From assembly GCF_008386635.1 (NCBI RefSeq), contig NZ_VUOE01000001.1:2285857-2349856 (forward strand): 64,000 nt of DNA. The letters are read 5' to 3'. Below the pieces are notes generated by a model. That model saw only the letters and a list, made by a program, of their open reading frames with translations, did not search any database and had not been told where the DNA came from. The DNA is from Maribacter flavus (GTDB lineage Bacteria > Bacteroidota > Bacteroidia > Flavobacteriales > Flavobacteriaceae). Within the stretch, counting starts at the first letter, position 1, and every line of letters begins with the position of its first letter. A program made the position numbers and the translations under genes. Of this stretch, positions 54,101 through 61,776 are shown piece by piece.

Positions 54101-54129
54101 TGGGCGGTATGTTCATTTAAAAGACTCAT
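51127..54129 (-). CDS. hsdR: Type I restriction enzyme, R subunit
   Basis: A 1000-residue HsdR. The nuclease domain has Asp135 in RRTDLLIF and Glu149-Phe-Lys151 in LFEFKNP. The motor has Walker A 'HTQGSGKSISM' (GSGKS 293-297), DEAH at 400-403 (MADEAHRTQYG), FIGFTGTPV and the motif VI segment QAIARVNRVF. The C-terminal third is helical and binds the M2S core. It translocates and cleaves unmodified DNA in the cytoplasm. Its ATG overlaps the hsdS stop by 4 bp (ATGA), so the two are translationally coupled. Confidence 0.96.
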   Translation of the reverse strand: MSLLNEHTAQNAAIDWLKELGYVHINGTSLERDPKKVVLESELKKFLTHQYPEVPETALNEAMAQFTQLTGMEVHYRNWEFHKKMTQGISISWKDAQGNEKAKHLYPLDYKNPENNSFIVSDEVPILGKNSRRTDLLIFINGLPLILFEFKNPFDAKVSVENAHNQIENYVLDIPQLFDYNAICIVSDGMRALHGMYSSSFEWYAPWKSLEGHDTEQDEDLQLETLLHGLFPKETLLNYLQHFIFHEDHNGKIIKKGAKYHQYWGINKAVESSLNNMKPEGDGRLGVIWHTQGSGKSISMAILTGILRQRPELKNPTIVIQVDRSDLDEQLYDNFILAKDLVGNVQHAESTNDLRNLLSTDGGGVIFTTIEKFRLKGTDNGKELQHPILSERYNLIVMADEAHRTQYGFESGGFAQNIRRALPNASFIGFTGTPVDNKDADTEMVFGKTIHTYDILQAVKDGATVPIHYEPKMVPLNIKAEFTRELEEVEERDEDTTVGVWAAIEDAAGAEDRVETVAKDILKHFKTRTATLEGKAMIVCMSRRNCVKMYNALSKLEGCPEMAVIMTSNPGKDPKEWNPHMRTKNAMEAIKSRFRNPEDPLKIVIVRDMWLTGFDAPCAHTMYVDKIMKGHNLMQAIARVNRVFENKPNGLVVDFIGISGYLAEATKKYTGSGGKGKPTIDMDEAVELCLEQLSVVKELIGGVELSEVMDFNDIQKMKWAGTIVNNLLKDDPTTENFLKQERKLSELVAMTSSDERIWDVQEEIGIIQKLREQIRKIKYPPGPQRAKNERIKDLISKSLASQAIVDLAAMYDLDNIDISIIDDSFQAIAKDKGNENIKIELLRRIINDELKIRMQKNIKKGKKLKDELEKVLGKYHKNSLDSIAAIKHLLDIANTMKEDDKRTKELGLTEDELAFYDLLSANSAIINEAGPIQDLVHAVVDSVKKNLQLDWTKKENARAAIRLAVKKELRGKVPFSELDKLLKEVIEQAEGQYGEWPLSG

Positions 54130-55361
54130 AGGACTTCAGTTACCTGATTTTCAAACTCTTTTAAGCGCACTTCTCCTGAAATAAGTTTGGGGAGCAAGGT
54201 GTCGCGGAGTTGGGTGAGGATTTGATTTTCAATTAAGTTCTCCTCTATCTGAGAATATAACATTTCAATTTCTTTGAAAATATTTAAGTTCCTTGGAGGA
54301 ACAATTATTTGTAAATCTTTGATTATTGCTTGGCTAATATTTTGTTGAGCAGAACCAACAGCTTGATTTAATATATCATTTTTAAAATATCGTAAAAATT
54401 GAAATATGTAAACATATGAAAGTTCTTTTTGCATAATAGAGCATATAGCTTGATTAGAACAGGCTCTCTTGGACAAAATACTAGATTCTCCAACCGTTGC
54501 TCCATACATTGCCAGCATAACCGTTTTTTCAGGAACAAGTTTCGCTGATGATTTTGATAATCCTAATTCGGTAATTTTTTCTTCGGTTTCTATAATAAAA
54601 TTACCGTAAAGTTCCTTAGACTTTACCCAGGGAATAGTGCCATTCTCATAATATTCTAATTTTTTACGACTTGGAGTTCCTCCAGAAGTTGTATTGTATA
54701 TTTCTCCTAGTTTTTTAACCTCCCAACCCTCAGGAATAGGGCCCAGTTCAGAGTCTATAAAATTCCCTTCTTGAAAAGGGCCAAAATCTACAAACCAATG
54801 TTTATATAATGCCATGGCCATTTCCTCCAAGGTTTTGTTCATAGCCAGGTTGTTCTCTATTTTGTCGTCGATAGCAGAGAGGATTTTGGCGATGGCTTTT
54901 TGTTCCAATAAGGGAGGGAGATTTATTGGCATCTCTCTCATTGACTTTAATGATACATTTTTAATTACAGAACCAGTATAATTTGATTCTAAGTAATCAA
55001 TAAAATATTTGCTAGAAATCACTTGTTTGATAAATGCTTTATCAACATCTTCCTTAACATTAAAATAGCAAGCACTTTTACCAAGCATTACCTTCTCATT
55101 GTTGTAATACGCAACCTTGCCTATTGTTCCATTAATTGAAACCAACAATGTTCTGTCGTTAAGTTCCCTTTTATGCTTTTCGTACTCATTTTTGGAAACA
55201 CGCTTTGTGTCAGGTTTAATTAAAATTTTATCATCAACTAAATTGTTTCCATTTATAAAATAGTATTCTCCATTATCCGAATATTTCGGAGTACCATGAA
55301 TACCATCTCCCAACTTGGTTACTAAATCTTCTAGCTTATATGTTTTCCAGTTTTCGGGCAT
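54126..55361 (-). CDS. hsdS: Type I restriction enzyme, S (specificity) subunit
   Basis: A 411-residue HsdS with two target-recognition domains separated by a conserved helix. TRD1 spans about 1-145 (MPENWKTYKLEDLVTKLGDG ... MREMPINLPPLLEQKAIAKILSAIDDKIE), the central helix includes NLAMNKTLEEMAMALYKHWFVDF, and TRD2 begins GPIPEGWEVKKLGEIYNTTSGG and ends in the second helical spacer ENQILTQLRDTLLPKLISGEV. I start at MPENW (55361), where family alignments begin; the frame is open 10 codons further. The TRDs set the bipartite recognition site. The 150-bp gap upstream contains AT-rich DNA with CAATTAA repeats and could hold its own promoter. Confidence 0.95.
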   Translation of the reverse strand: MPENWKTYKLEDLVTKLGDGIHGTPKYSDNGEYYFINGNNLVDDKILIKPDTKRVSKNEYEKHKRELNDRTLLVSINGTIGKVAYYNNEKVMLGKSACYFNVKEDVDKAFIKQVISSKYFIDYLESNYTGSVIKNVSLKSMREMPINLPPLLEQKAIAKILSAIDDKIENNLAMNKTLEEMAMALYKHWFVDFGPFQEGNFIDSELGPIPEGWEVKKLGEIYNTTSGGTPSRKKLEYYENGTIPWVKSKELYGNFIIETEEKITELGLSKSSAKLVPEKTVMLAMYGATVGESSILSKRACSNQAICSIMQKELSYVYIFQFLRYFKNDILNQAVGSAQQNISQAIIKDLQIIVPPRNLNIFKEIEMLYSQIEENLIENQILTQLRDTLLPKLISGEVRLKEFENQVTEVL

Positions 55362-55509
55362 GTTTTTCAAGTAACAATGTGCAATTAACAATTAACAATT
55401 GTGGTTTGTAAATATTTTTTCATGTTACACACTACAAATAAATAATTAACTAAATGATAATCAACACTATGAGTTTTTTATTTTCAATTTTATTTTTTAG
55501 TTGTTTTTT

Positions 55510-56367
55510 TTATGCTCTACCTGTTTCTGTGATTCCTCTATGTACTGCCCTAATAATATTTTGGGTATAGGCAATATTTTGGTCCATGGCCTTGGCAATG
55601 GCTATGGTCATAGGTCCGGTTTCGGCTACCAGTTCAGTTCCGAACATATTTAAAATATTAGTTCGCAATGCTTCATTCAATTGTAACACCTCTTGCATTT
55701 TTCTACCCATAACTTGGGCAGCGGCTGTTCCCATCTCAAAATCTTCTGCATCGAATAGATCCGCATGTTCGGAATCCTCTTTATAGAGTTCAGGTTCATA
55801 AAGTGGCCATGCGGTCTCCAGCAAGGATGCAATGTCCCCCAAATCTTTGGTTCGGCCAGGCTTTTCTGACCAGGCAATCAATTTTAAAATGACCAGTCCA
55901 TGTGAAGGGCTTACGGGTATACTTAAACCTTCTGGGTGTTCAAATATTTCGGTAGCGGTTCCTACCTCCATCATACCCAAGGTGGAGAGCTCTATTTGCC
56001 GTTCCGTAAATGATACGTTATGGTCTTGCGCAATTTGACCATAGGGTAAAAGATCTATCACGGTATTTGATTTGGTATGAAACAGACGATAGGGCATTTG
56101 CCCTTTGGTTTCCTCAAAACCATGTTTTTTTAAATCTGTTTTAAGGGATTCAAAACTAGCATAGTCCGGGACCATTAATGCAAAATCAATATCTGCCGTT
56201 GCCCTGCTTGGTTTTACACCCGCTTTGTATAAAGCAACATCTCTTGCATTTGCGCCAATGAGGTAGTAGTGAATACCATGAGACACAAAGACTTTTTCCA
56301 AAATTTGGTACACTTCCGTATGATGGGCAAAAGAATATACCTTAAAACTTTGGGGCGATGTGCTCAT
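55510..56367 (-). CDS. AbiEii-like nucleotidyltransferase toxin
   Basis: A 285-residue DNA-polymerase-beta-type nucleotidyltransferase. The signature is complete: GANARD (38-43), then TADIDFAL (57-64) with the catalytic Asp59-x-Asp61. AbiEii/AbiGii toxins of type IV toxin-antitoxin systems have this fold. The gene overlaps the end of the upstream AbiEi-like gene by 26 bp, as is usual for such pairs. It sits inside the type I restriction operon between hsdM and hsdS. It likely modifies tRNA or another RNA and arrests growth when the partner is lost or a phage infects. Confidence 0.82.
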   Translation of the reverse strand: MSTSPQSFKVYSFAHHTEVYQILEKVFVSHGIHYYLIGANARDVALYKAGVKPSRATADIDFALMVPDYASFESLKTDLKKHGFEETKGQMPYRLFHTKSNTVIDLLPYGQIAQDHNVSFTERQIELSTLGMMEVGTATEIFEHPEGLSIPVSPSHGLVILKLIAWSEKPGRTKDLGDIASLLETAWPLYEPELYKEDSEHADLFDAEDFEMGTAAAQVMGRKMQEVLQLNEALRTNILNMFGTELVAETGPMTIAIAKAMDQNIAYTQNIIRAVHRGITETGRA

Positions 56368-57355
56368 TGTAAATGATTTGTGCAGTTTCTATGTTTCTTG
56401 GTTCACCAGAGTGTATGAGCTGGGCATATATGATGAGTGGATTTACATGGTTTTTAGCTTTAGTTAGGTCTTCAGGGTTTATAATACTTACAGTACTGGT
56501 GTTACCCCAAAAAGGAGCATAAAGTGAAATTTTCCCTTTTTTATCAGGCACCAGTTTTAAAACGGTCATAATCTCTTTAACTTCCAACGTGGTAAAGAGT
56601 GCATATTTTTCTGGATATAAATAGTCAGTCAATAGCGCTGCGCCTGGCTCGCCACTCCACCATACCTTGGCTCGTAAAAATTGGGTTTTCCATTGTTCTT
56701 CAAGGTTACCTGTAAAAGAATAGGTGCCAATCTTATAATTAGGGAGTACCTTTTCATTGAGAATGGGAATCCATCTATCCAATAATTCTTCTTTACGAAT
56801 GAGTTGGTATTTTTTGTCATCATTCCATTGCACTAAAAAACCCTCATCAAATAACCCGTTCATTATTTTACTTACACTACCCAAAGAAATTTGACTGATA
56901 TGTGCTAAATGACGAACGGTCTCATTTACTACTTCTGGGCGGTTTAATAATTGAAAAATTAGTTGCGCCCCTGCTTGCGTAAATACTTTGGTAGTATCAG
57001 GAATAACTGGTTTACCGGTACCATGCTCGGTATATACTTTTAGCTGTGGTATTTCTATATAGGCATTACCATAACTATCCAAGTAATTAACTTTATTTGC
57101 TTTTAGATTTTTCTTGGCTTTAGGGGTTATGTATTTTGCTGCTACCAACAACGGATGTTTTGCCGTCTGATTTAAAAGGATAGGCACATTGTGTGGTCTT
57201 ATTTCATTTTTAAAATAGACACTTACTTTTTCTCCATTCAAGGAATAAACTGGTAATTCATTCAATTCAGGTGCCTGTTCAAATATTGCCTCAATATCCA
57301 ATTCGAGACTATCGATAAACTCCATAAAGTATTTAAAATCCAACAACATGTTCAT
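56342..57355 (-). CDS. AbiEi-like antitoxin/transcriptional repressor
   Basis: A protein of about 337 residues. A winged helix lies near its middle ('NETVRHLAHISQISLGSVSKIMNGLFDEG'), and the N- and C-terminal parts match type IV AbiEi antitoxins, which repress their own promoter and neutralise the AbiEii nucleotidyltransferase. I start at 57355 (MNMLLDFKYF) because an earlier in-frame ATG at 57379 lies inside a palindrome that is probably the operator. Upstream are two tandem ~55-bp repeats with that palindrome. It overlaps the toxin gene by 26 bp and follows hsdM by about 130 bp. Confidence 0.78.
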   Translation of the reverse strand: MNMLLDFKYFMEFIDSLELDIEAIFEQAPELNELPVYSLNGEKVSVYFKNEIRPHNVPILLNQTAKHPLLVAAKYITPKAKKNLKANKVNYLDSYGNAYIEIPQLKVYTEHGTGKPVIPDTTKVFTQAGAQLIFQLLNRPEVVNETVRHLAHISQISLGSVSKIMNGLFDEGFLVQWNDDKKYQLIRKEELLDRWIPILNEKVLPNYKIGTYSFTGNLEEQWKTQFLRAKVWWSGEPGAALLTDYLYPEKYALFTTLEVKEIMTVLKLVPDKKGKISLYAPFWGNTSTVSIINPEDLTKAKNHVNPLIIYAQLIHSGEPRNIETAQIIYNEHIAPKF

Positions 57356-57482
57356 TTTTTTATTTTGTTCATGGAACATGAACAGTCAAATTTAGTGAAC
57401 AAAATTGATATGTTTATAATTTAGTTCATTTTTTTATTTTGTTCACGGAACATGAACAATGTTATTTAGTGAACACAACTGA
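57351..57482. promoter_or_regulatory. Tandem operator repeats upstream of the AbiE-like pair
   Basis: Two direct repeats (57351-57406 and 57425-57481, period about 74 bp) each contain TTTTTTTATTTTGTTCA, a palindromic GTTCA...TGAAC core and TTAGTGAACA. In the first the core is GTTCATGGAACATGAAC (57367-57383). The layout fits cooperative binding by the AbiEi-type repressor. The second repeat touches the hsdM stop. Confidence 0.7.
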
Positions 57483-59060
57483 CTAAAATTTATCAAAATT
57501 TAATATTATTTGCTTTTTCAAAACTTCCCCTTTTTCAAACTGTTCCACCAAAGTAGCCTTTAAGCTTTCCATTTTCTCTTCAAAAGGAATGCCGTCATCT
57601 TCCTCGGCTTCGGTTCCTACATAAATACCCGGAGTGAGTTTATAATCCTGTTTTTGTACCTCTTCTAATGTGGCCGCTTTGCAGAAGCCATCTACGTCTT
57701 TATAAGTTTTGCCCTCGGTTCGCCAATTGTGATAGGTGTCCGCGATTTTATGAATATCCTCATCCGTAAAAACACGCAGCTTTCTACTTGCCATGGTGCC
57801 CATTTTAGCGGTATCTATAAACAGGATTTCGTTCATACGTTCCCTATGTTCGCCATCTTTACCATCTCGGTTTTTACTGAGTATGAACAAACAGGCAGGG
57901 ATACCTGTGGTCAAGAATAACTTGTCCGGTAAGCGTACAATACAGTCAATCATACCGTTGTCCACCATATGTTGCCGTACGTTCTTTTCACCCCGAGAGT
58001 TACTGGTCATAGCCCCATTGGCCATCACAATACCTGCCGTACCCGTATCACTTAAATGGCTCCAAAACGTTTGCATCCACATGTAATTTGCACTTCCATC
58101 CGTCGTAAATTCATCCCTTGGACCAAATAATCGTGGGTCTTGCTCGGACAAATCTTCGGGGTGCCAATTGCTAACATTAAAGGGAGGGTTGGCAATTACA
58201 AAATCCGCCTTTAGGTCTGGGAACTTATCATCCAAGAGCGAATTACCCAATTTTATATCAAAGGACAAATCCCTTAACAACAGGTTCATTAAACACAATC
58301 GTAAGGTTTGGGCGGTCATTTCCTGCCCATAAATGGAGATATCACTTTTGGCCCCTCCATGTTCTTTGATAAACTTTAAACTTTGAACGAACATACCCCC
58401 ACTACCACAAGCAGGGTCAAAGATTCTACCCTTGTAGGGTTCCAACAATTCCACCAAAAGACGTACGATACTACCTGGTGTAAAAAATTGGCCGGCACCG
58501 GAGCCTTCGGCCATGGCGAACCTACCAATGTAATACTCGTAAATACGACCCAGAATATCGCTTTCCGGGTTTTCCTTTTCTGAAAACTTTGGATGTGACA
58601 ACAGGTTGATGATACCACCTGTTTGTTTTGCAGAAAGTTCACTTTTCACGAAAATTCGGGGTAGAAGGTTGTTCAGTTGCGGATTGTAAGACGTCAACAA
58701 CTCTTGTATTACATCAAAGGCATCATCAATAATTACCTTGATATTATCCTGTTCCGCATTATCCTTTAAATATTGCCAAGAGGCTTCATTCGGGACCACA
58801 AAAGTATTTCTAGAGCGATATTCGTCAGGGTCGGAAAGTACATAGGTTTTTTCGGATTCGTCCGTTGTGTAATAATCTGATGAAGGTTCATTCAATTGGT
58901 CCTTAATTTCTTCCTTGACCACCTCAAACCTTTCGCTCAAATGCTTTAAAAAGACGAGGGGTAATATGTAATTCTTGTAATTGTTCTCAGAAACGGCACC
59001 ACGAAGTTCATTAGCGGCATCCCATAATTCCTTTTCAAAATCTATGTCAGCTTTGGCCAT
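57483..59060 (-). CDS. hsdM: Type I restriction enzyme, M (methyltransferase) subunit
   Basis: A 525-residue N6-adenine methyltransferase. The N-terminal HsdM domain (FEKELWDAANELRG) precedes QFFTP (191-195), SAM-binding DPACGSGGMF (215-224) and catalytic NPPF (291-294). With HsdS it methylates the host site, and with HsdR it forms the restriction complex. It is the first gene of the minus-strand operon, but the AbiE-like pair separates it from hsdS/hsdR. The promoter should lie in 59061-59320, where I see only AT-rich DNA with no clear box. Confidence 0.96.
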   Translation of the reverse strand: MAKADIDFEKELWDAANELRGAVSENNYKNYILPLVFLKHLSERFEVVKEEIKDQLNEPSSDYYTTDESEKTYVLSDPDEYRSRNTFVVPNEASWQYLKDNAEQDNIKVIIDDAFDVIQELLTSYNPQLNNLLPRIFVKSELSAKQTGGIINLLSHPKFSEKENPESDILGRIYEYYIGRFAMAEGSGAGQFFTPGSIVRLLVELLEPYKGRIFDPACGSGGMFVQSLKFIKEHGGAKSDISIYGQEMTAQTLRLCLMNLLLRDLSFDIKLGNSLLDDKFPDLKADFVIANPPFNVSNWHPEDLSEQDPRLFGPRDEFTTDGSANYMWMQTFWSHLSDTGTAGIVMANGAMTSNSRGEKNVRQHMVDNGMIDCIVRLPDKLFLTTGIPACLFILSKNRDGKDGEHRERMNEILFIDTAKMGTMASRKLRVFTDEDIHKIADTYHNWRTEGKTYKDVDGFCKAATLEEVQKQDYKLTPGIYVGTEAEEDDGIPFEEKMESLKATLVEQFEKGEVLKKQIILNFDKF

Positions 59061-59320
59061 AAAGGGTATTCTCTACAATTTAGTTGGGGGAAATAGTATG
59101 AAACAACAAAATAGCAAACCTTTTTTGATTTTGTGTAAAAAAAGAAAAGTCTTAAAGTTTTTTTTGAAAAAATTAAAATCAAATGTGAAGCGAAAGAAGT
59201 AAATCTGCTAGGTCATCACCTTCAGCCAAATCAAGGTTTTCCAATTGACTGCTAAATAATACATTAAAGCCCCTATCAGTTAGATGCAAGATCCAAAAAG
59301 TTCAACTTCATGTTAAAAAT

Positions 59321-59341
59321 GTGCACGTTTTCGTGTACTTT
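59321..59341. repeat. Right arm repeat of island B
   Basis: A near-palindrome (GTGCACG, TTTT, CGTGTAC) 17/21 identical to 28845-28865. It is 82 bp inside att3. Together they delimit island B. The remaining 59061-59320 contains no gene. Confidence 0.55.
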
Positions 59342-59366
59342 GAGTAAAAGCAGGGAAATGTTGGAC

Positions 59367-59400
59367 ATAAAAAAACGGCTTGTGAGTACACAAACCGTTC
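59367..59400 (-). terminator. Terminator beside the third tRNA fragment
   Basis: On the minus strand AACGGTTTGTG pairs with CACAAGCCGTT (loop TACT, one G-T pair) followed by T-run. Same position relative to the tRNA end as at 11841 and 28713, but unrelated in sequence, so this end came from another source. Confidence 0.8.
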
Positions 59401-59418
59401 ATTTTAATAACATTAAGT

Positions 59419-59693
59419 CTAGTAGCGGGAACTGGACTCGAACCAGTGACCTTCGGGTTATGAGCCAAAGAAGAACTGGTTTTATATGATTTCATATGTA
59501 TTCATATGTCTAATAATCAATTACTTAACTTTTTTAAAGAATCAGTAAAAATCATAAAAAACCTCAAAATGTTTTAGGTAAAATTTTTACATTGTAGTTT
59601 CTTAAGCAATATTTCCACCTAAAATGGCTTCAATAAAGATAGTTCTTTGGAAACATGATCAAAAAAGAACGGTACTTATCCATTAGCCATTCG
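59419..59693. repeat. 275-bp integrase/att leader, copy 2
   Basis: Identical to 11881-12155 except two adjacent bases near 59481. Includes the tRNA fragment, the TTCATATGT repeats, the ATGTTTTAGGT arm site (59569-59579) and the integrase start. After 59693 the two loci diverge at once. Confidence 0.9.
59423..59464 (-). repeat. att3: tRNA-Met(CAU) 3' fragment, B/C junction
   Basis: The third copy of the 42-nt tRNA 3' end. No 5' half follows on the right. By the usual geometry, the complete tRNA should be found beyond the right end of island C, outside this window. Confidence 0.9.
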
Positions 59694-60966
59694 TATCACG
59701 CAAAATAGAAAAACAAGTTACATTTATACAGGCAAATATATTTACGAAAAGGATTGGAATAAGGAGTTGTGTAAAGTTCGAAAGTCACACCCCAATTCTA
59801 CACGACTAAATAATTACCTGCTAAAAAAATTGGCGGAAGTCGATGATATTACCTTGGAGGCTGATAAATCTGAGGATTTTGTGTCCAGCAAGGAGATTAA
59901 GAAAAAAATCAAGCACAAAGGCCGATCGGTATCCTTTTTCCAATTTGGGGCAGAAAGGGTCAAAAGCAGATTTCAAGCGGGTAAGTTTTCTACTTGTAAG
60001 GGGGAGCTATCCATGTTGTTCAATGTTCGTGAGTTTTTGAAATGGAACCGATTTGAGGAGCGGGAAAAGGTGATAAAGGGCATACAAGAGCGACGGCGGA
60101 ATCGGGTAGGGCAGTCCCGAAAATTCGGATATGACTTTTTGGAACACGTAAAAGAGGAATTTGATAAGGAGACATCTCTTTATTTTGAAGATATCACCGA
60201 AGCCTTTCTAAACAATTTCAAAGTGTTCTGTATTTCTTACTTGGAGCACAAGACAAGAACGGTAACCAACCATCTTATTTACTTTCGGACGTTGTTCAAT
60301 GCTGCAATTAAAGAGGGCATTGTGGAACCTAAGTACTATCCCTTTGGTGGTGAAAAGGAACGCATACGTGTTAAACCAACTCAAAAAATTGGATTGACAA
60401 AGGAAGAGATAGAGCGTATAGAAAAAGTAAAATTGAAAAAAGATGGTCCTGTATGGCATACGCGTAATGTATGGCTGTTCTCTTTCTATTTTGCTGGGAT
60501 TCGTATTTCGGACGTACTTCAAATGAAATGGTCGGACCTTATGGATGGCCGACTCTATTATACTATGAATAAGAACGAAAAACCCTTGAGTCTGAAAATT
60601 CCGGATCAGGCCAAAAAAATTCTGGACTTTTACCGGCCTCTAAGGCAGTCGCAGGATGATTATATTTTTCCTTATTTGAAAAAGGCTAATCCTACAAGCA
60701 AACGGGATGTTTTTGTGAAGACGCGTAATGGCACGGTCATACTTAACAAATACCTGAAACTATTGGCGGAAAAATGCATGATTACCAAAAATTTATCCAA
60801 CCACATTGCTCGCCATTCGTTTGGGAATATTGCTGGTGATGCCATTTCTCCTCTTATGCTTCAAAAACTCTATCGACATAGTGATTTGAAAACCACCATT
60901 ATGTATCAGGCAAACTTCATCCATAAAGATGCGGATGATGCGTTGGATGCGGTTTTGAATTCTTAA
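59624..60966 (+). CDS. Tyrosine-recombinase integrase with a frame jump near its start
   Basis: The gene begins at the ATG at 59624 (MASIKIVLWKHDQK) but changes frame at an A6 tract (59671-59676): one more A, or a -1 slip, is needed to continue KNGTYPLAIRIT. The downstream frame is then uninterrupted to 60966, giving about 448 residues. Without the jump, only a TTG at 59767 could start a 399-residue protein. SAM-like core-binding domain in the middle; catalytic motifs AGIRISD (Arg), HIARHSF (His, Arg), YRHSDLKTTIMY (His, Tyr). It catalyses integration into and excision from the tRNA-Met end. Either recoding, sequencing error in both copies, or a mild defect spread by recombination explains the jump. 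Confidence 0.85.
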
Positions 60967-61224
60967 GATTAAAAATAGGAGAATTTTACGAAATATGATT
61001 TCTACAGAGTTTAATCCTTTTTTTCCAACCAACTTATTTTATGGGTTTTAACGTTGATTCAAAATCTGGTTAAAGGCTATATGGTTGCAAATAATATCAT
61101 CTGACTTTCAAATAATGGAAACATAGAAATTAAATGATTGATTGAAAATGAAGAATAATCTTAAACAGTAATAAACCTTTAATTTTTGCCCTAAATTTAT
61201 GATTAACTTTTTTGTGCAGAGGTT

Positions 61225-61638
61225 TTAATCATTTAATTCAGCCTGATTTTTTACAAATTCAAAATATGCTGCATCCTTGAAATCAAACCAATCCTTTCTA
61301 TAATCAGAGCGGGCAATGAGATTTTTAAAATTCCCAAAGGGCTTAGGTTTGGAAATTCCCGAATATAATTGGTTTTTCAAATCGGAATCCTCCAAGGAGT
61401 GAATAAAGTTTTCCATAACCCTAAAACGTTCATTTGAACACATTTTTTCAAATCGGACATACTTGTCCCTTTCACTATCAATTTTGTCGAGGGTATCTAT
61501 CCAAAACTCGGGTTCAAAATTGGGGTCTTCAATATCAGGGTGATATTCAATTGTTGATAACGAGGGATTATAGAAACAGTCCATTCCACTATCTAGTAGT
61601 TCAGCAATTTCCTTAATTGTTTCATCACTCAATTTCAT
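61225..61638 (-). CDS. UPF0158-family protein
   Basis: A 137-residue cytoplasmic protein matching the UPF0158 pattern: an N-terminal 'LSDETIKEIAELLDSGMDCFYN', then RYVRFEKM-like (DKYVRFEKM) and RFRVMENFIHSLED, and a final FGNFKNLI...RKDWFDF. Function is unknown in the family. It is transcribed towards the integrase, 258 bp away, in the cargo of island C. Confidence 0.75.
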   Translation of the reverse strand: MKLSDETIKEIAELLDSGMDCFYNPSLSTIEYHPDIEDPNFEPEFWIDTLDKIDSERDKYVRFEKMCSNERFRVMENFIHSLEDSDLKNQLYSGISKPKPFGNFKNLIARSDYRKDWFDFKDAAYFEFVKNQAELND

Positions 61639-61776
61639 TTTATATGGGATGAAATAATACAGCCCCAGCTACAATGCCTAAGCATTTTCTAAGGATTGTT
61701 CGTGTGTGCTGTATGTTTTATGAAAAATTTCAGGGTTCATGATTAACAATTGTTCTTGTTCACATCAGGCTGTAGT

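Noticed and set aside
57351-57482. CRISPR-like array
   Set aside because: Only two repeat copies with an internal palindrome, upstream of a repressor gene and without cas genes; an operator duplication fits better.
59061-59320. Small basic protein just upstream of hsdM (Lys-rich frame)
   Set aside because: It is a low-complexity poly-A-driven frame overlapping the hsdM start region with no family resemblance.
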